Below are positions 43,406 to 53,800 of a stretch of 64,000 bases of DNA, piece by piece (the first letter of the stretch is position 1; each line of letters starts with the position of its first letter). The DNA comes from an uncultured Campylobacter sp. (GTDB lineage Bacteria > Campylobacterota > Campylobacteria > Campylobacterales > Campylobacteraceae). The position numbers were made by a program, and so were the translations under genes. The notes beneath the pieces were generated by a model, which searched no databases, was not told the DNA's origin, and saw only the letters and a program-made list of their open reading frames with translations. The stretch covers positions 1 through 64,000 of the forward strand of contig NZ_CALHVN010000065.1 in assembly GCF_938039245.1 (NCBI RefSeq), in the 5' to 3' direction.

Positions 43406-46197
43406 AGCCGTTTTTGGCCCTCGAGGCGAGTGCGGGCAGCGGCAAGACTTTTGCGCTTAGCGTGCGTTTTATCGCGATTTTGCTATCGGGCGCCGACGCG
43501 CGCGAGATCACGGCGCTGACCTTTACTAAAAAGGCCGCTAATGAGATGAAAGAGCGCATCGTGCAGACCTTTTTGCAGCTCGAGGAAAAGGGTGCCGAAC
43601 TAGCCGAGCTGGAACAAATTTTGGGCGCGGGCAGGGATGAAATTTTAGCTATGCGCGACGCTCGGGCGACGCATTTTTTAGAAAGCGATCTAAAAATCGG
43701 CACGTTTGACTCGTTTTTCGTCGGCATCTTGCGCAGCTTTTGCTTAAATTTGGGACTAAGCGCGGATTTTGAAGTGAGCGAAAATTTAAACGAGCTGCAG
43801 CGGGGCGAGTTCGTCGCGAGCGTAAGCAAGGATATTCGGCTATTAAAATCGCTTGCGAATTTGATAGCGACGGCTGAGCGCAGCCAGAGTAGCTTTTTTG
43901 AGAGTTTGGAGATGTTTTACGAAAATTTCGGCGAGCTAAAAAGCAGCGAAAATGCGGCGTTTCCAAACGAAAGCGGCGTTGCGGAAGCGCTAAAAAATAT
44001 GCGCGAATACGTCCTAGCTAGAGGCGGCGGCAAAGACGCGCAAAGCGCCGTAAAAGAGGGCAGCCCCGGCGAAATTTTGTCTCGCTCTTTTATGTCGCGC
44101 GCGAGCCTTGATTATCGTACGTTTTCTAAAATTTATACGCCGGAGCTTGACGAGATGTTTTTTGAGTTAAAAGCGCGGTTAAAACGCTATTTTGACGCGC
44201 TGGAGGAGTATAAAATCGCCGAGCTGGCTAGATTTTTAAAAATCTACAAAGAGTGCAAAATCTCTCTAAACAAAAGGCTAAATTCGCTCGCTTTTAGCGA
44301 CGTGACGCGCCTGGTTTACGAGCTTTTAAGGGGCGGCGAAACGGACGCGCAGATGCTTTATTTTAGGCTCGACGGACGTATAAATCACCTGTTAATAGAC
44401 GAGTTTCAAGACACCAACGTCGCGCAGTACGAGATCATGCGTCCGCTCATCGAAGAAATCGTCGCCGGATACGGACAAAACGGGCTTGGCAGCTTTTTTT
44501 ACGTCGGCGACGTAAAGCAGAGCATTTACCGTTTTCGCGGCGGCAAAAAGGAGCTTTTCGCCAAGCTGATGCGAGATTTCCCGCAGATCAAAGCGCAAAA
44601 TTTGGAGGTAAATTACCGTAGTAAAAAGGCGCTGGTTAGATTTACGAACGCCGTATTTGCGGGCAAGATCGAAAATTTTAAACCGCAAAGAACGCCACAA
44701 AAAGAGGGCGAACGGGTAAATTTGGTAGGGCAGATGCCGTATTTTGAGGCGGAGGCGGACGATGTTGGATTCGTGCGGGTAAGCAGCGGCGATGACGTAG
44801 CGGCAGAAGCGGCGCAACAGGTTAAATTTCTGCTTGAAAAAGGGGTCTGCGAGGACGATATCACCGTGCTTTGCTGGAAAAACGACGATATAAATAAAAT
44901 CTCAAATTTGCTGAGCGAGGCGGGCGTAAAAAGCGTGAGCGAGGGCGTGACGGCGCTATTGGCGAGCAAAAACGCGCGCGCGGTAGCGGAATACGCTAAA
45001 TTTTGTCTATTCGGCGAGCGAATTTACAAGCTAAATACCGAAGCGATCCTGGACGTAAACGCCGTAAAACTAAGCATAAATCCGCAAAAATCGGCGCTTG
45101 AAAGCTTGCACTATCTAGCGGTCAGGCTCGGCGTAGATATGAGCGATGCGGACGTTTTGCGACTACTTGAGCTAGCGCAGCCGTATTCAAATTTGACCGA
45201 GTTTGTCTATAATCTTGATAGATTTGAAGCTAAAGCGAGCGCAAAAAGCGGCGAGGGCGTGAAAATAATGACCGTGCACAAGTCAAAGGGGCTGGAGTTT
45301 GAAAACGTGATCGTGTGCGATAAAATGGGCGCCGGACGGCACGACGGGTCAAATTTCATCGCGGAATATGACGCGGGTACGGGCTCCTGGCAGGTGCGAC
45401 ACAACGTCAAAAAACAGTGCATCGACGAGGATTTTGCAAAACTAAAAGAAAAGGCGGCGCGGCTCGAGCGCGAAGAGGATATGAACAAGCTCTACGTCGC
45501 GCTAACTCGGGCGATTGGGGGGCTAATCATCGTTAAAAAAACGGGCGTAAACGGCAGAAACCCGAGCTTTTTTGGGGCGTACGAGAGTAGCGGCGAGGTT
45601 ATAGAGTATCTTGATTTGGTTGATTTTAGCTTCGGCGAGCCTACGCCTAGCAAGGCGCGAAATTTGACGGCGCCGGGCAAATTTGAGCCTATAGAGCTAG
45701 TTCAAATTTCAAAGCAAATCGTAGATGAAACGCCAAAAACCGAGGGCAAAAATCAAAAGGCGATTTATTTTGGTTTGGCGCTGCACTATCTGCTTGAAAT
45801 GGCAGAAAAATTCGACGAGAGCTCGCTAAAAACGGCGCAAATTTCGATGCGAAACGCTTTTCATAAATTTTTGGACGAGGGCGAGCTGGATGAAATTTAC
45901 GCACGCGGGCTAAATTTGATAAACGAGCCTAAATTTAAGCAAATGACGCAAGCAAAAAGGATATTGAAAGAACAGCCGTTGCGCTTTGAGGGCGCACTAA
46001 AGCAGCTTGATCTGCTCTGCTTGGACGAAAATGAAATCTGCGTGATCGACTATAAAACGAGCGATAAAAGTATAGATGAAAATATCGCGCAGGTTGAGGA
46101 GTACAAAAAAATACTAGCTCAAATTTATCCGAATTTGAGCGTGAGGGCGGCGATATTTTACGCTTTGCGGGACGAAATTCGAAGCATTGATATTTAA
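43402..46197 (+). CDS. addA: AddA/RecB-like UvrD-family helicase-nuclease
   Basis: 931 aa. Superfamily 1A motifs in order: Walker A ASAGSGKTFAL (9-19), motif Ia ITALTFTKKAANEMKERI, motif II LLIDEFQDTNVAQYE, motif III FYVGDVKQSIYRFRGG, motif IV VNYRSKKALVRF, motif V MTVHKSKGLEFENVIV and motif VI NKLYVALTRA. The C-terminal nuclease has VIDYKTSDKS. Helicase and nuclease of recombinational repair. Shorter than B. subtilis AddA, as is usual in Campylobacter and Helicobacter. Confidence 0.92.
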   Translation: MKPFLALEASAGSGKTFALSVRFIAILLSGADAREITALTFTKKAANEMKERIVQTFLQLEEKGAELAELEQILGAGRDEILAMRDARATHFLESDLKIGTFDSFFVGILRSFCLNLGLSADFEVSENLNELQRGEFVASVSKDIRLLKSLANLIATAERSQSSFFESLEMFYENFGELKSSENAAFPNESGVAEALKNMREYVLARGGGKDAQSAVKEGSPGEILSRSFMSRASLDYRTFSKIYTPELDEMFFELKARLKRYFDALEEYKIAELARFLKIYKECKISLNKRLNSLAFSDVTRLVYELLRGGETDAQMLYFRLDGRINHLLIDEFQDTNVAQYEIMRPLIEEIVAGYGQNGLGSFFYVGDVKQSIYRFRGGKKELFAKLMRDFPQIKAQNLEVNYRSKKALVRFTNAVFAGKIENFKPQRTPQKEGERVNLVGQMPYFEAEADDVGFVRVSSGDDVAAEAAQQVKFLLEKGVCEDDITVLCWKNDDINKISNLLSEAGVKSVSEGVTALLASKNARAVAEYAKFCLFGERIYKLNTEAILDVNAVKLSINPQKSALESLHYLAVRLGVDMSDADVLRLLELAQPYSNLTEFVYNLDRFEAKASAKSGEGVKIMTVHKSKGLEFENVIVCDKMGAGRHDGSNFIAEYDAGTGSWQVRHNVKKQCIDEDFAKLKEKAARLEREEDMNKLYVALTRAIGGLIIVKKTGVNGRNPSFFGAYESSGEVIEYLDLVDFSFGEPTPSKARNLTAPGKFEPIELVQISKQIVDETPKTEGKNQKAIYFGLALHYLLEMAEKFDESSLKTAQISMRNAFHKFLDEGELDEIYARGLNLINEPKFKQMTQAKRILKEQPLRFEGALKQLDLLCLDENEICVIDYKTSDKSIDENIAQVEEYKKILAQIYPNLSVRAAIFYALRDEIRSIDI

Positions 46198-46200
46198 ATA

Positions 46201-46217
46201 TAGCTTAAATTAAGCTA
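46201..46217. promoter_or_regulatory. Perfect palindrome between addA and rplM
   Basis: TAGCTTAA-A-TTAAGCTA, four bases after the addA stop and 56 before rplM. It could be a weak terminator for addA or an operator at the ribosomal promoter. A possible -10, TACAAT, is at 46237-46242. Confidence 0.4.
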
Positions 46218-46272
46218 TTTATAAGGTGCATTTGAATACAATCACGACTTAAAATTATCTAAAGGGTAAGAA

Positions 46273-46701
46273 ATGACTAAAATAACAAAACCAAACGAGG
46301 TGGAGCGCGAGTGGATCGTGCTTGACGCGGCAGGCAAGCGTTTTGGTAGATTGCTAACCGAGGTAGCTACGCTGCTTCGCGGTAAGCATAAACCAAATTT
46401 CACTCCGAATGTCGATTGCGGCGATTACGTTATCATAATCAACGCTTCTAAAGCCGAATTTACAGGCAACAATAAAGCCGAGCAAAAGCTTTATCACCGC
46501 CATTCGGGATATTTTGGTAGCACGAAGAGCGAGAAATTCGGCGAGCTTTTAGCTGACAAACCTGAAAAACTGTTCAAGCTAGCCGTTCGCGGAATGCTTC
46601 CAAAAACAAAACTCGGTAGAGAGATGATAAAAAAACTAAAAGTTTACGCCGGCAGCGAGCATCCGCACACGGCTCAAATAGCTAAAAAAGAAGGAAAATA
46701 A
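46273..46701 (+). CDS. rplM: 50S ribosomal protein L13
   Basis: 142 aa, standard length. The conserved start WIVLDAAGKRFGRLLTEVAT, the GDYVIIINASKAEFTGNNKA region and AVRGMLPKTKLGREMIKKLK are all present. It binds 23S rRNA early in 50S assembly. Paired with rpsI two bases downstream, as in most bacteria. Confidence 0.99.
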   Translation: MTKITKPNEVEREWIVLDAAGKRFGRLLTEVATLLRGKHKPNFTPNVDCGDYVIIINASKAEFTGNNKAEQKLYHRHSGYFGSTKSEKFGELLADKPEKLFKLAVRGMLPKTKLGREMIKKLKVYAGSEHPHTAQIAKKEGK

Positions 46702-46703
46702 TC

Positions 46704-47093
46704 ATGGCGAAAGTTTATGCAACCGGTAAAAGAAAAACTGCCGTAGCAAAAGTCTGGATAAAATCTGGCAGCGGTAAAATTTTAGTAAACGGACTTGATC
46801 TAAACACTTGGCTCGGCGGACACGAGGCTATCAAACTAAAAGTGGTTCAACCTCTGCTTTTAACAAAACAAGAGAGCTCTGTAGACGTAACTGCAACGAC
46901 TCTAGGCGGCGGATACTCTGCTCAGGCTGAGGCGCTAAGACACGGTATATCAAGAGCATTGGCTCTATTTGACGCCGACTTTAGAGCGACTCTAAAACCA
47001 AAAGGCCTACTAACTCGCGACTCACGCGTCGTCGAGCGTAAGAAATTCGGTAGAAGAAAAGCTAGAAGAAGCCCGCAATTCTCTAAACGCTAA
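46704..47093 (+). CDS. rpsI: 30S ribosomal protein S9
   Basis: 129 aa with the typical start YATGKRKTAVAKVW, GGGYSAQAEALRHGISRAL in the middle and a basic C-terminal tail ending RRKARRSPQFSKR, which reaches the P-site tRNA. Ends the rplM-rpsI pair and is followed by a terminator. Confidence 0.99.
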   Translation: MAKVYATGKRKTAVAKVWIKSGSGKILVNGLDLNTWLGGHEAIKLKVVQPLLLTKQESSVDVTATTLGGGYSAQAEALRHGISRALALFDADFRATLKPKGLLTRDSRVVERKKFGRRKARRSPQFSKR

Positions 47094-47102
47094 TAGTTTG
47101 TT

Positions 47103-47130
47103 AAAGCCGTTTCGTCGGCTTTTAGATTTT
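47103..47130 (+). terminator. Rho-independent terminator of rplM-rpsI
   Basis: AAAGCCG (47103-47109), loop TTTCGT, CGGCTTT (47116-47122), then TTAGATTTT. Lies ten bases after the rpsI stop. Confidence 0.85.
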
Positions 47131-47257
47131 GGAGATGAGGTATATAGTTTGGAAAGACTGATATGCCTCAAGTTGTATGTTAAATTTAGATTTATAAATT
47201 AGTGATAAAATCAAAAAATAGTCTTGTGAAAAAACGGGACAAAAGAAAGGATAACTT

Positions 47258-48259
47258 ATGAAAAAGATTGCTCTTGCTTTAGTTGCTGCTACTGCGCTTT
47301 TTGCCGCTGATTCAGCTTACAATTACGAACTAACTCCGACAATAGGCGGCGTTCATCCTGAAGGAAATTTGGGAACAAATGAACAATCGGCTATAGGTTT
47401 AAGAATCGGAAGAAACCTTGAGAATTTCTTTATAGACCACGTAGAACTCGGTCTTAGCCACACTAACAAGATAAGAGAGTATGGCGTGGACGGAAAGGCT
47501 ACTAGATATTTCGTTAATGCTATTAAAGATTTTGGTCTAACTGAAAAACTATCTCTTTACGGCTTGCTTGGCGCTGGATATGAGGATGTCTCAAAAAAAT
47601 TCGTCAAAAACGATGACGGCGGCTTTGGTCAATACGGCCTTGGTTTGAGATATCAAATTACCGATAACTTTGCTCTACGCGCTGAAGCGGTAGATGCTAT
47701 TAAATTTGAGCATGCAGATCACAACCTATTCTATACGCTAGGTTTTGCAGTTGGCTTCGGTGCTAAAAATGCTCCTGTAGTTGCAGAGGCGCCAAAAGCT
47801 GAGCCTGTTTCAGCTCCTGTAAGCCTTGATGATGATAACGACGGTGTTTTAAACGATGTCGATCAATGCCCAAATACACCGGCAGGCGTAGTAGTTGACG
47901 AGACTGGATGCGAGAAGGTTATCGTTCTTAGAGATATTGGCGTAAACTTCGCATTTGATAGCTACAAAATAACTCCAAAATATCTTGAAGAGATCAAAAA
48001 AGTAGCTAACTTCATGGGTGAAAATCCAGGCTACCGTGTAGTTCTAAGCGGACATACAGACAGCATTGGCGCTGAAGCTTATAACCAAAAACTATCTGAA
48101 AAAAGAGCAAATGCAGTTGCTAAAGCTCTTGAAGAACTTGGCGTAAGCGCAGATAAGATCACTACCGTAGGATACGGCGAGCTTAAACCTGTCGCTTCAA
48201 ATAAAACAAAAGAAGGACGCGCTGAGAATAGACGCGTTGAAGCTAGATTTAACAAATAA
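47258..48259 (+). CDS. cadF: OmpA-family outer-membrane protein, CadF-like
   Basis: 333 aa. Signal peptide 1-17, an eight-strand beta-barrel (about 20-170, DGGFGQYGLGLRYQITDNFA), a calcium-binding thrombospondin-3-like repeat (DDDNDGVLNDVDQCPNTPAG) and a C-terminal OmpA peptidoglycan-binding domain (GHTDSIGAEAYNQKLSEKRA and GRAENRRVEARF). The barrel and the position after rpsI match CadF, the fibronectin-binding protein of C. jejuni. Compared with C. jejuni CadF, as I remember it, the loop region known to bind fibronectin is not clearly conserved, so adhesion is not assured. GAAAGGA ribosome site. Confidence 0.85.
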   Translation: MKKIALALVAATALFAADSAYNYELTPTIGGVHPEGNLGTNEQSAIGLRIGRNLENFFIDHVELGLSHTNKIREYGVDGKATRYFVNAIKDFGLTEKLSLYGLLGAGYEDVSKKFVKNDDGGFGQYGLGLRYQITDNFALRAEAVDAIKFEHADHNLFYTLGFAVGFGAKNAPVVAEAPKAEPVSAPVSLDDDNDGVLNDVDQCPNTPAGVVVDETGCEKVIVLRDIGVNFAFDSYKITPKYLEEIKKVANFMGENPGYRVVLSGHTDSIGAEAYNQKLSEKRANAVAKALEELGVSADKITTVGYGELKPVASNKTKEGRAENRRVEARFNK

Positions 48260-48279
48260 TTAGCCTAGCTTAATAATGC

Positions 48280-49092
48280 ATGGATGAGATTAAATTTGAA
48301 CTTATTTGGTCATTAATCTCGTCCTATTCCTTAAAAATCTTAGGCTCTATCGCCATCTTGTTTATAGGCAAATGGCTAGTAGCTAAAGTCTCAAATTTTA
48401 TATCAAAATTAGTCACTTCCTCTAGACTTGACGAAACCCTTTCAAATTTTTTACTAAATATCATAAAAACGCTTCTTATGGCTTTTGTGATTATAGCTGC
48501 GATCGCAAATTTGGGCGTAGAGACGTCTATGTTTGTTGCTGCGCTAGGCGCTATCGGTCTTGCTATCGGTATGGCATTTAAGGATACTTTTTCAAACATC
48601 GGCGCAGGGTTTTTGATAATATTTTTTAGACCGTTTAAACTCAAAGACCACATAGAAGTCGCAGGCGTGCAAGGCGCGGTCAAAGAGATCAATATGTTTA
48701 GTACCGTTTTGCGAACGACCGATCACAAAACTATCATTATCCCAAACGGACGTATCATAAGTAGCAATATAATAAACTTCTCAAAAGAAGGCACCAGGCG
48801 CGTCGAGCTCATATTTTCCATAGATTATAAAGACGATTTAAAGCTTGCAAAAGAGATTATTTTAAACCTAGCTGCCGAAAATAAAAAGATACTAAAAGAG
48901 CCAAAGCCATTCGTCGGCGTCGGAAGTTTGGGTGAAAATAGCGTAAATTTGACCGCTAGATTTTGGTGTGCGAGCGATGATTTTTCGGATGTGCAGTTTG
49001 CTATGTTAGAGAGCGTCAAGCTCGCATTTGACGCCAAAGGTATCTCTATACCGTCGCCGCAGCTTAGCATCCGATATCAAGACAAAAGATAA
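48280..49092 (+). CDS. mscS: Small-conductance mechanosensitive channel (MscS family)
   Basis: 270 aa, E. coli MscS-sized. Three N-terminal helices, with the pore helix FVAALGAIGLAIGMAFKDTF showing the Ala/Gly packing of MscS TM3. A beta domain (IEVAGVQGAVKEINMFSTVL, IPNGRIISSNIINFS) and an alpha-beta C-terminal domain follow. It releases solutes on hypo-osmotic shock. It lies 20 bases after cadF, without a terminator between, so it may be read from the cadF promoter. Confidence 0.93.
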   Translation: MDEIKFELIWSLISSYSLKILGSIAILFIGKWLVAKVSNFISKLVTSSRLDETLSNFLLNIIKTLLMAFVIIAAIANLGVETSMFVAALGAIGLAIGMAFKDTFSNIGAGFLIIFFRPFKLKDHIEVAGVQGAVKEINMFSTVLRTTDHKTIIIPNGRIISSNIINFSKEGTRRVELIFSIDYKDDLKLAKEIILNLAAENKKILKEPKPFVGVGSLGENSVNLTARFWCASDDFSDVQFAMLESVKLAFDAKGISIPSPQLSIRYQDKR

Positions 49093-49492
49093 GACGAGCA
49101 AATTTAATCACTCGGTTTTCTTGCATATTTTATACTTATTTGCTTGTATGGTTATGATGGGTTAAATTTGATCCGCAAGCTGACCTTACTAAATTTGCAT
49201 AAAAATGCGCAAGCGCGAGAAATTTTGCCTGCAATATTTTAAATTTTAATTCTAATTTGAAAGTAAAATTTGACGTAATGGTATTTTAAGAAAACCGTAA
49301 TTTTAATGCCTATACCGCGATAGCATAAAATTTAAATCAAAACCCAAAACGATGAAAATTTGAAATTTTAAAAAGCCGACTTAAGGCAAATTTTAAAATA
49401 CAAAAAGTAAAATCAAAATCTATTAAAACGTAAATTTGACGCGAAAATGTCATCAAATTTGCGGCAGCGCAATCAAAAAAGAAAGAAGCAAA
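49093..49492. other. 400-base AT-rich spacer
   Basis: Dense in AAATTT and ATTTTAA runs, no frame longer than a few tens of codons. It should hold the promoter of the HAD gene. Nothing else recognised. Confidence 0.4.
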
Positions 49493-50137
49493 ATGAAAAA
49501 AACCATACTTTTTGACCTAGACGGTACACTTATCGACTCGACGCCCGCGATCCTTGATGGATTTGGCGCGGCGTTTCGCGCTCACGGCGAGCCTGCTCCA
49601 AAGCCAGAGGCAATCAAGGCTCTAGTCGGCCATCCGCTTGACGTCATGTTTGCCGGACTTGGCGCGTCGATGCAGCTCGTGCCTGACTATATCGCCGCGT
49701 ATAAGGCGCGTTATGAGCAGATTTTTTTGGAGCAAACATCGCTGCTTGAGGGTGCGGCGGGCGCGTTGGCGCTTGCTAGCGAGGTTGCGGACGTGGGTGT
49801 CGTGACGACGAAAACATCGAAATTTTCGGTCATCTTGCTTGAGCACTTGGGCGTTATGAAATTTATCAAAACCGTGATCGGCAGAGACGACGTCGTAAAT
49901 CCAAAGCCTGACCCTGAGCCCATAAACAGGGCTCTTGAGCGCCTAGGCAAGACAAGCGCGCAAGATAGGGCGAGCGCCTTCATGATCGGCGATACGACGA
50001 TGGATCTGGAGGCGGCGAAGCGTGCGGGCATCGCCGGCGTCGGGCTGGCTTGCGGCTACGGCAAGGAGGCTGATTTGCGCGAGCATTCAAATTTGATCTT
50101 TAAAAACGCATTTGAGGCGGTTAAATTTATAGCGTAG
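49493..50137 (+). CDS. HAD-family phosphatase, phosphoglycolate-phosphatase-like
   Basis: 214 aa from ATG 49493 (AAGAAAGAAG upstream); an earlier in-frame ATG at 49436 lacks a ribosome site. HAD motifs: I, FDLDGTLIDSTP; II, VVTTKTSKF; III, Lys in NPKPDPEP; IV, FMIGDTTMDLEAAKRAG. The helical cap between motifs I and II matches the Gph/PGP group. It is a cytoplasmic phosphomonoesterase of uncertain substrate. Single gene. Confidence 0.9.
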   Translation: MKKTILFDLDGTLIDSTPAILDGFGAAFRAHGEPAPKPEAIKALVGHPLDVMFAGLGASMQLVPDYIAAYKARYEQIFLEQTSLLEGAAGALALASEVADVGVVTTKTSKFSVILLEHLGVMKFIKTVIGRDDVVNPKPDPEPINRALERLGKTSAQDRASAFMIGDTTMDLEAAKRAGIAGVGLACGYGKEADLREHSNLIFKNAFEAVKFIA

Positions 50138-50341
50138 AGAATAAATTTAGATTTTAGCAGCGATCAAAAACTTGTAGTTAGCTTGATAAACGGCTATTTT
50201 TAGCGTTTGATTGAGTTGGCAAATTTAACCGTCTATAAAGCGTAGCGATAAGTACGACAAGCCAAATTTAAATCAAATTTGTTGCAAGAGCCAGGGCAAA
50301 GAGGCAAATTTGACTTACCGATGCGCTTCCCTTTTCTTCTA

Positions 50342-50518
50342 GGACTCAAGTGCATTGTTTGCATTAAGATAAACGCCGTCAAAATCCATACCCAAGATCT
50401 TTTTATGCGACTCATCGCTCAGGTAGCCGTAAAACAGCAACTTGGCGTCCGTGACCAAGATTACCCGTATGTACGGTGGCTCATTTTCTGCCGAGTTTAA
50501 GTCTGTTTCGGGCGATGA
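50342..50518 (-). pseudogene. Coding remnant of an unknown protein
   Basis: 59 open codons on the minus strand bounded by TAG on both sides, with no start codon. It reads NEPPYIRVILVTDAKLLFYG followed by YLSDESHKKILGMDFDGVYL. The residue pattern alternates like real beta-alpha structure, and all other frames there are broken. Likely the middle of a decayed gene. Family not recognised. Confidence 0.3.
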
Positions 50519-50794
50519 CTATGAAACCGCGTCGCGAGACGGCGATGATAGGCGGCCGCCCTCTTGCGCTAGCTATCTCAAATTTTGCTTTGTTTACGAT
50601 TTTCATTCGCTGCGGCGTAAAGGCATAAGACGAAAATCACGGCTAACGCAGATAAAATTTACGCATAGTTTTTTTAAATTCGAACGGCTTTTAAAATCGG
50701 CCACCAGGTCAAATTTAGGGCTTTAGATTATTAAATTTAGGCTTTTTTGAAAATGTAACTTAGCTGATTAATTAGATATTTTGGAAACTAGCTC

Positions 50795-50800
50795 TATAAT
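50795..50800 (+). promoter_or_regulatory. -10 element for nifJ
   Basis: TATAAT in GCTCTATAATAAAAG, 41 bases before the nifJ ATG, in an AT-rich leader. Confidence 0.6.
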
Positions 50801-50841
50801 AAAAGATTTTTAAAAATCGTAAGAAAATTGAAGGCGGAAAA

Positions 50842-53800
50842 ATGGCTAAAATAATGAAAACCATGGACGGAAACGAGGCTGCGGCGCACGCGGCTTACGC
50901 ATTTACGGAGGTTGCGGGCATCTACCCGATCACTCCTAGCTCGCCGATGGCAGACTACACCGATATGTGGGCGGCTCAGGGCAAGAAAAATTTATTCGGC
51001 ATGCCGGTTAAGGTAGTCGAAATGCAAAGCGAGGGCGGGGCTGCGGGCACCGTACACGGCTCGCTGCAAGTAGGCGCGCTAACTACGACGTACACGGCTT
51101 CGCAAGGACTTTTGCTAAAAATCCCGAATATGTACAAAATCGCAGGCCAGCTACTACCAGGCGTCATCCACGTGAGCGCGCGCTCTATCGCGGCTCAGGC
51201 GCTTTCTATCTTTGGCGACCATCAGGACATTTATGCCTGTCGCCAAACGGGCTTTGCGATGCTGGCAAGCTGCTCCGTGCAGGAAGTCATGGATATCGCG
51301 GGCGTCGCGCATCTAGCGGCGATCAAGGGTCGCGTGCCGTTTTTGCACTTTTTCGACGGATTTCGCACGAGCCACGAGATACAAAAGGTCGAGGTGCTTG
51401 ACTACGCGCACTTTGATAGGCTTCTTGACCGCGAAGCGCTACAAAAATTTAGAGACGAGGCGCTAAGCCCCGAAAACCCGAAAACTCGCGGTACGGCGCA
51501 AAACGACGACATCTACTTCCAAACGCGTGAGCTAGCTAACCGCTACTACGACGCCGTGCCTGATATCGTGGCCGAGTATCTAAAAGAAATTTCAAATATC
51601 ACGGGACGCGATTATCGTCCGTTTAATTATTACGGCGATCCGCACGCTACGCGCGTTGTGGTCGCGATGGGCTCTGTCACGCAAACTCTAGAAGAAGTCG
51701 TCGATCACCTACGCGCAAAGGGCGAAAAAGTAGGCGTGCTAAAGGTGCATCTATATCGTCCGTTTAGCCTAAAATACCTCTTTGACGTGATGCCTGAAAC
51801 GGTAGAAAAGATCGCCGTGTTAGACCGCACCAAAGAGCCCGGAAGCCTCGGCGAGCCACTATATCTGGACGTCAAGACGGCGTTTTACGGACGAAAAAAT
51901 CAGCCCGTGATCGTGGGCGGCCGCTACGGTCTAAGCTCAAAGGACGTCGATCCTGCGCAAATGCTAGCCGTCTTTGAAAATCTAAATTTAAGTGAGCCAA
52001 AAAACGGCTTTACCGTCGGTATCGAAGACGACGTGACCTTCACCTCGCTAAAAGTCGGCGATAAAATTTCGCTAAGCGACGCAAGCGTGAAAGAGTGCCT
52101 ATTTTACGGACTTGGCGCGGATGGTACCGTTGGGGCGAATAAAAACTCCATCAAAATCATCGGCGACAAAACCGAGCTTTACGCGCAGGCGTATTTTGCA
52201 TACGACAGCAAAAAATCCGGCGGCTACACGCGCTCGCACCTGCGTTTCGGTAAAAACCCGATCCGCTCGACTTACCTTGTCTCAAATCCGCACTTCGTAG
52301 CCTGCTCGGTCGCGGCGTATCTTGAAATTTACGATGTCATAGACGGTATCCGCGAGGGCGGGACGTTCCTGCTAAACTCGATCTGGGACGCCGAGCAGAC
52401 GGTTGCTAAACTGCCGAATAAAGTAAAGAAAATTTTGGCCGCTAAAAAGGTAAATTTCTACATCATCAACGCCACCAAGCTAGCTCGCGAGATCGGGCTA
52501 AAAAACCGCACGAATACCATCATGCAGTCGGCGTTTTTTAAGCTAGCCGACATCATCCCGTTTGCCGACGCGCAAAAATACATGAAAGAGTACGCGCACA
52601 AAGCCTACGCCAAAAAGGGCGAAGCGATCGTGGAGATGAACTACAAGGCCATCGACATGGGAGCGGACGGGCTGGTTAAGGTCGCGGTTGATCCGTCTTG
52701 GGCAAATTTGACGGATGACGCGAGCGCGGAGGAAAAATACGTCGGCGACGAATTTATAGAAAAAATCGTCAAGCCTATCAACGCCGCCAGGGGCGATAGC
52801 TTGCCAGTTTCGGCCTTTGTTGGCTTTGAGGACGGACACTTTAAATCAGGCACCACGGCCTACGAAAAACGCGGCATCGGCGTGATGGTGCCGAAGTGGA
52901 TCGAGGGCAACTGCATCCAGTGCAACCAGTGCGCCTTCGTCTGCCCGCACGCGGTCATCAGGCCGTTCCTCATCGACGAAAACGAGCTCGCCGCCGCGCC
53001 GCAAACGGTGCAAGATCACGTCCTAGACGCCAAAGGCAAAGAGGTAAAAGGGCTAAAATACAAAATCCAAGTTAGCCCGCTTGACTGCACGGGCTGCGAG
53101 CTGTGCGCTCAAATTTGCCCGAGCAAGGAAAAATCGCTCGTCATGGTGCCTTTGGGCGAGGAGATGGAGAAAAACGAGCAGGAAAACGCCGATTATTTGT
53201 TTAAAAAGGTAACCTACAAAGACGATCTAATGAGCAAAGATAGCGTCAAGGGCGTGGGTTTTGCGCAACCGCTATTTGAGTTTCACGGCGCATGCCCCGG
53301 ATGCGGCGAGACGCCTTATATCGGGCTTGTCACGAGACTATTCGGCGACCGCATGATCGTGGCAAACGCCACCGGTTGTAGCTCGATCTACGGCGGCAGC
53401 GCGCCTTCGACGCCTTATACGACGAACAAAGAGGGCAAGGGCGTAGCGTGGGCGAATTCGCTGTTCGAGGATAACGCGGAGTTTGGCATGGGCATGAACG
53501 TCGCGGTAGAGACGCTGCGCCACCGCATCGAAGACGTAATGCTACGCACCAAAGACGACGCGCCAAATGCCCTAGCCGCGCTATACTCCGACTGGATCGC
53601 GCATAAAAACGACGGCGAGAAAACGACGCAAATCGCTAAAATTTTAACGCCGATTTTGGAGCAAAATTTAGACGTAGAGGGCGTGAAAGAAATTTTAGAG
53701 CTAAAAAGATATCTCGTCAAAAAATCCCAGTGGATCATCGGCGGCGACGGCTGGGCCTACGATATCGGCTTTGGCGGGCTTGACCACGTACTAGCTAGCG

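Larger units (their letters stand above)
50138..50841. other. 700-base spacer before nifJ
   Basis: Holds a probable coding remnant on the minus strand (50342-50518) and the nifJ promoter. Between them (50520-50760) both strands lack any plausible gene. Confidence 0.4.

Noticed and set aside
50279..50726. Plus-strand frames in the spacer before nifJ
   Set aside because: They overlap the better minus-strand remnant, have no ribosome sites and read as random composition.
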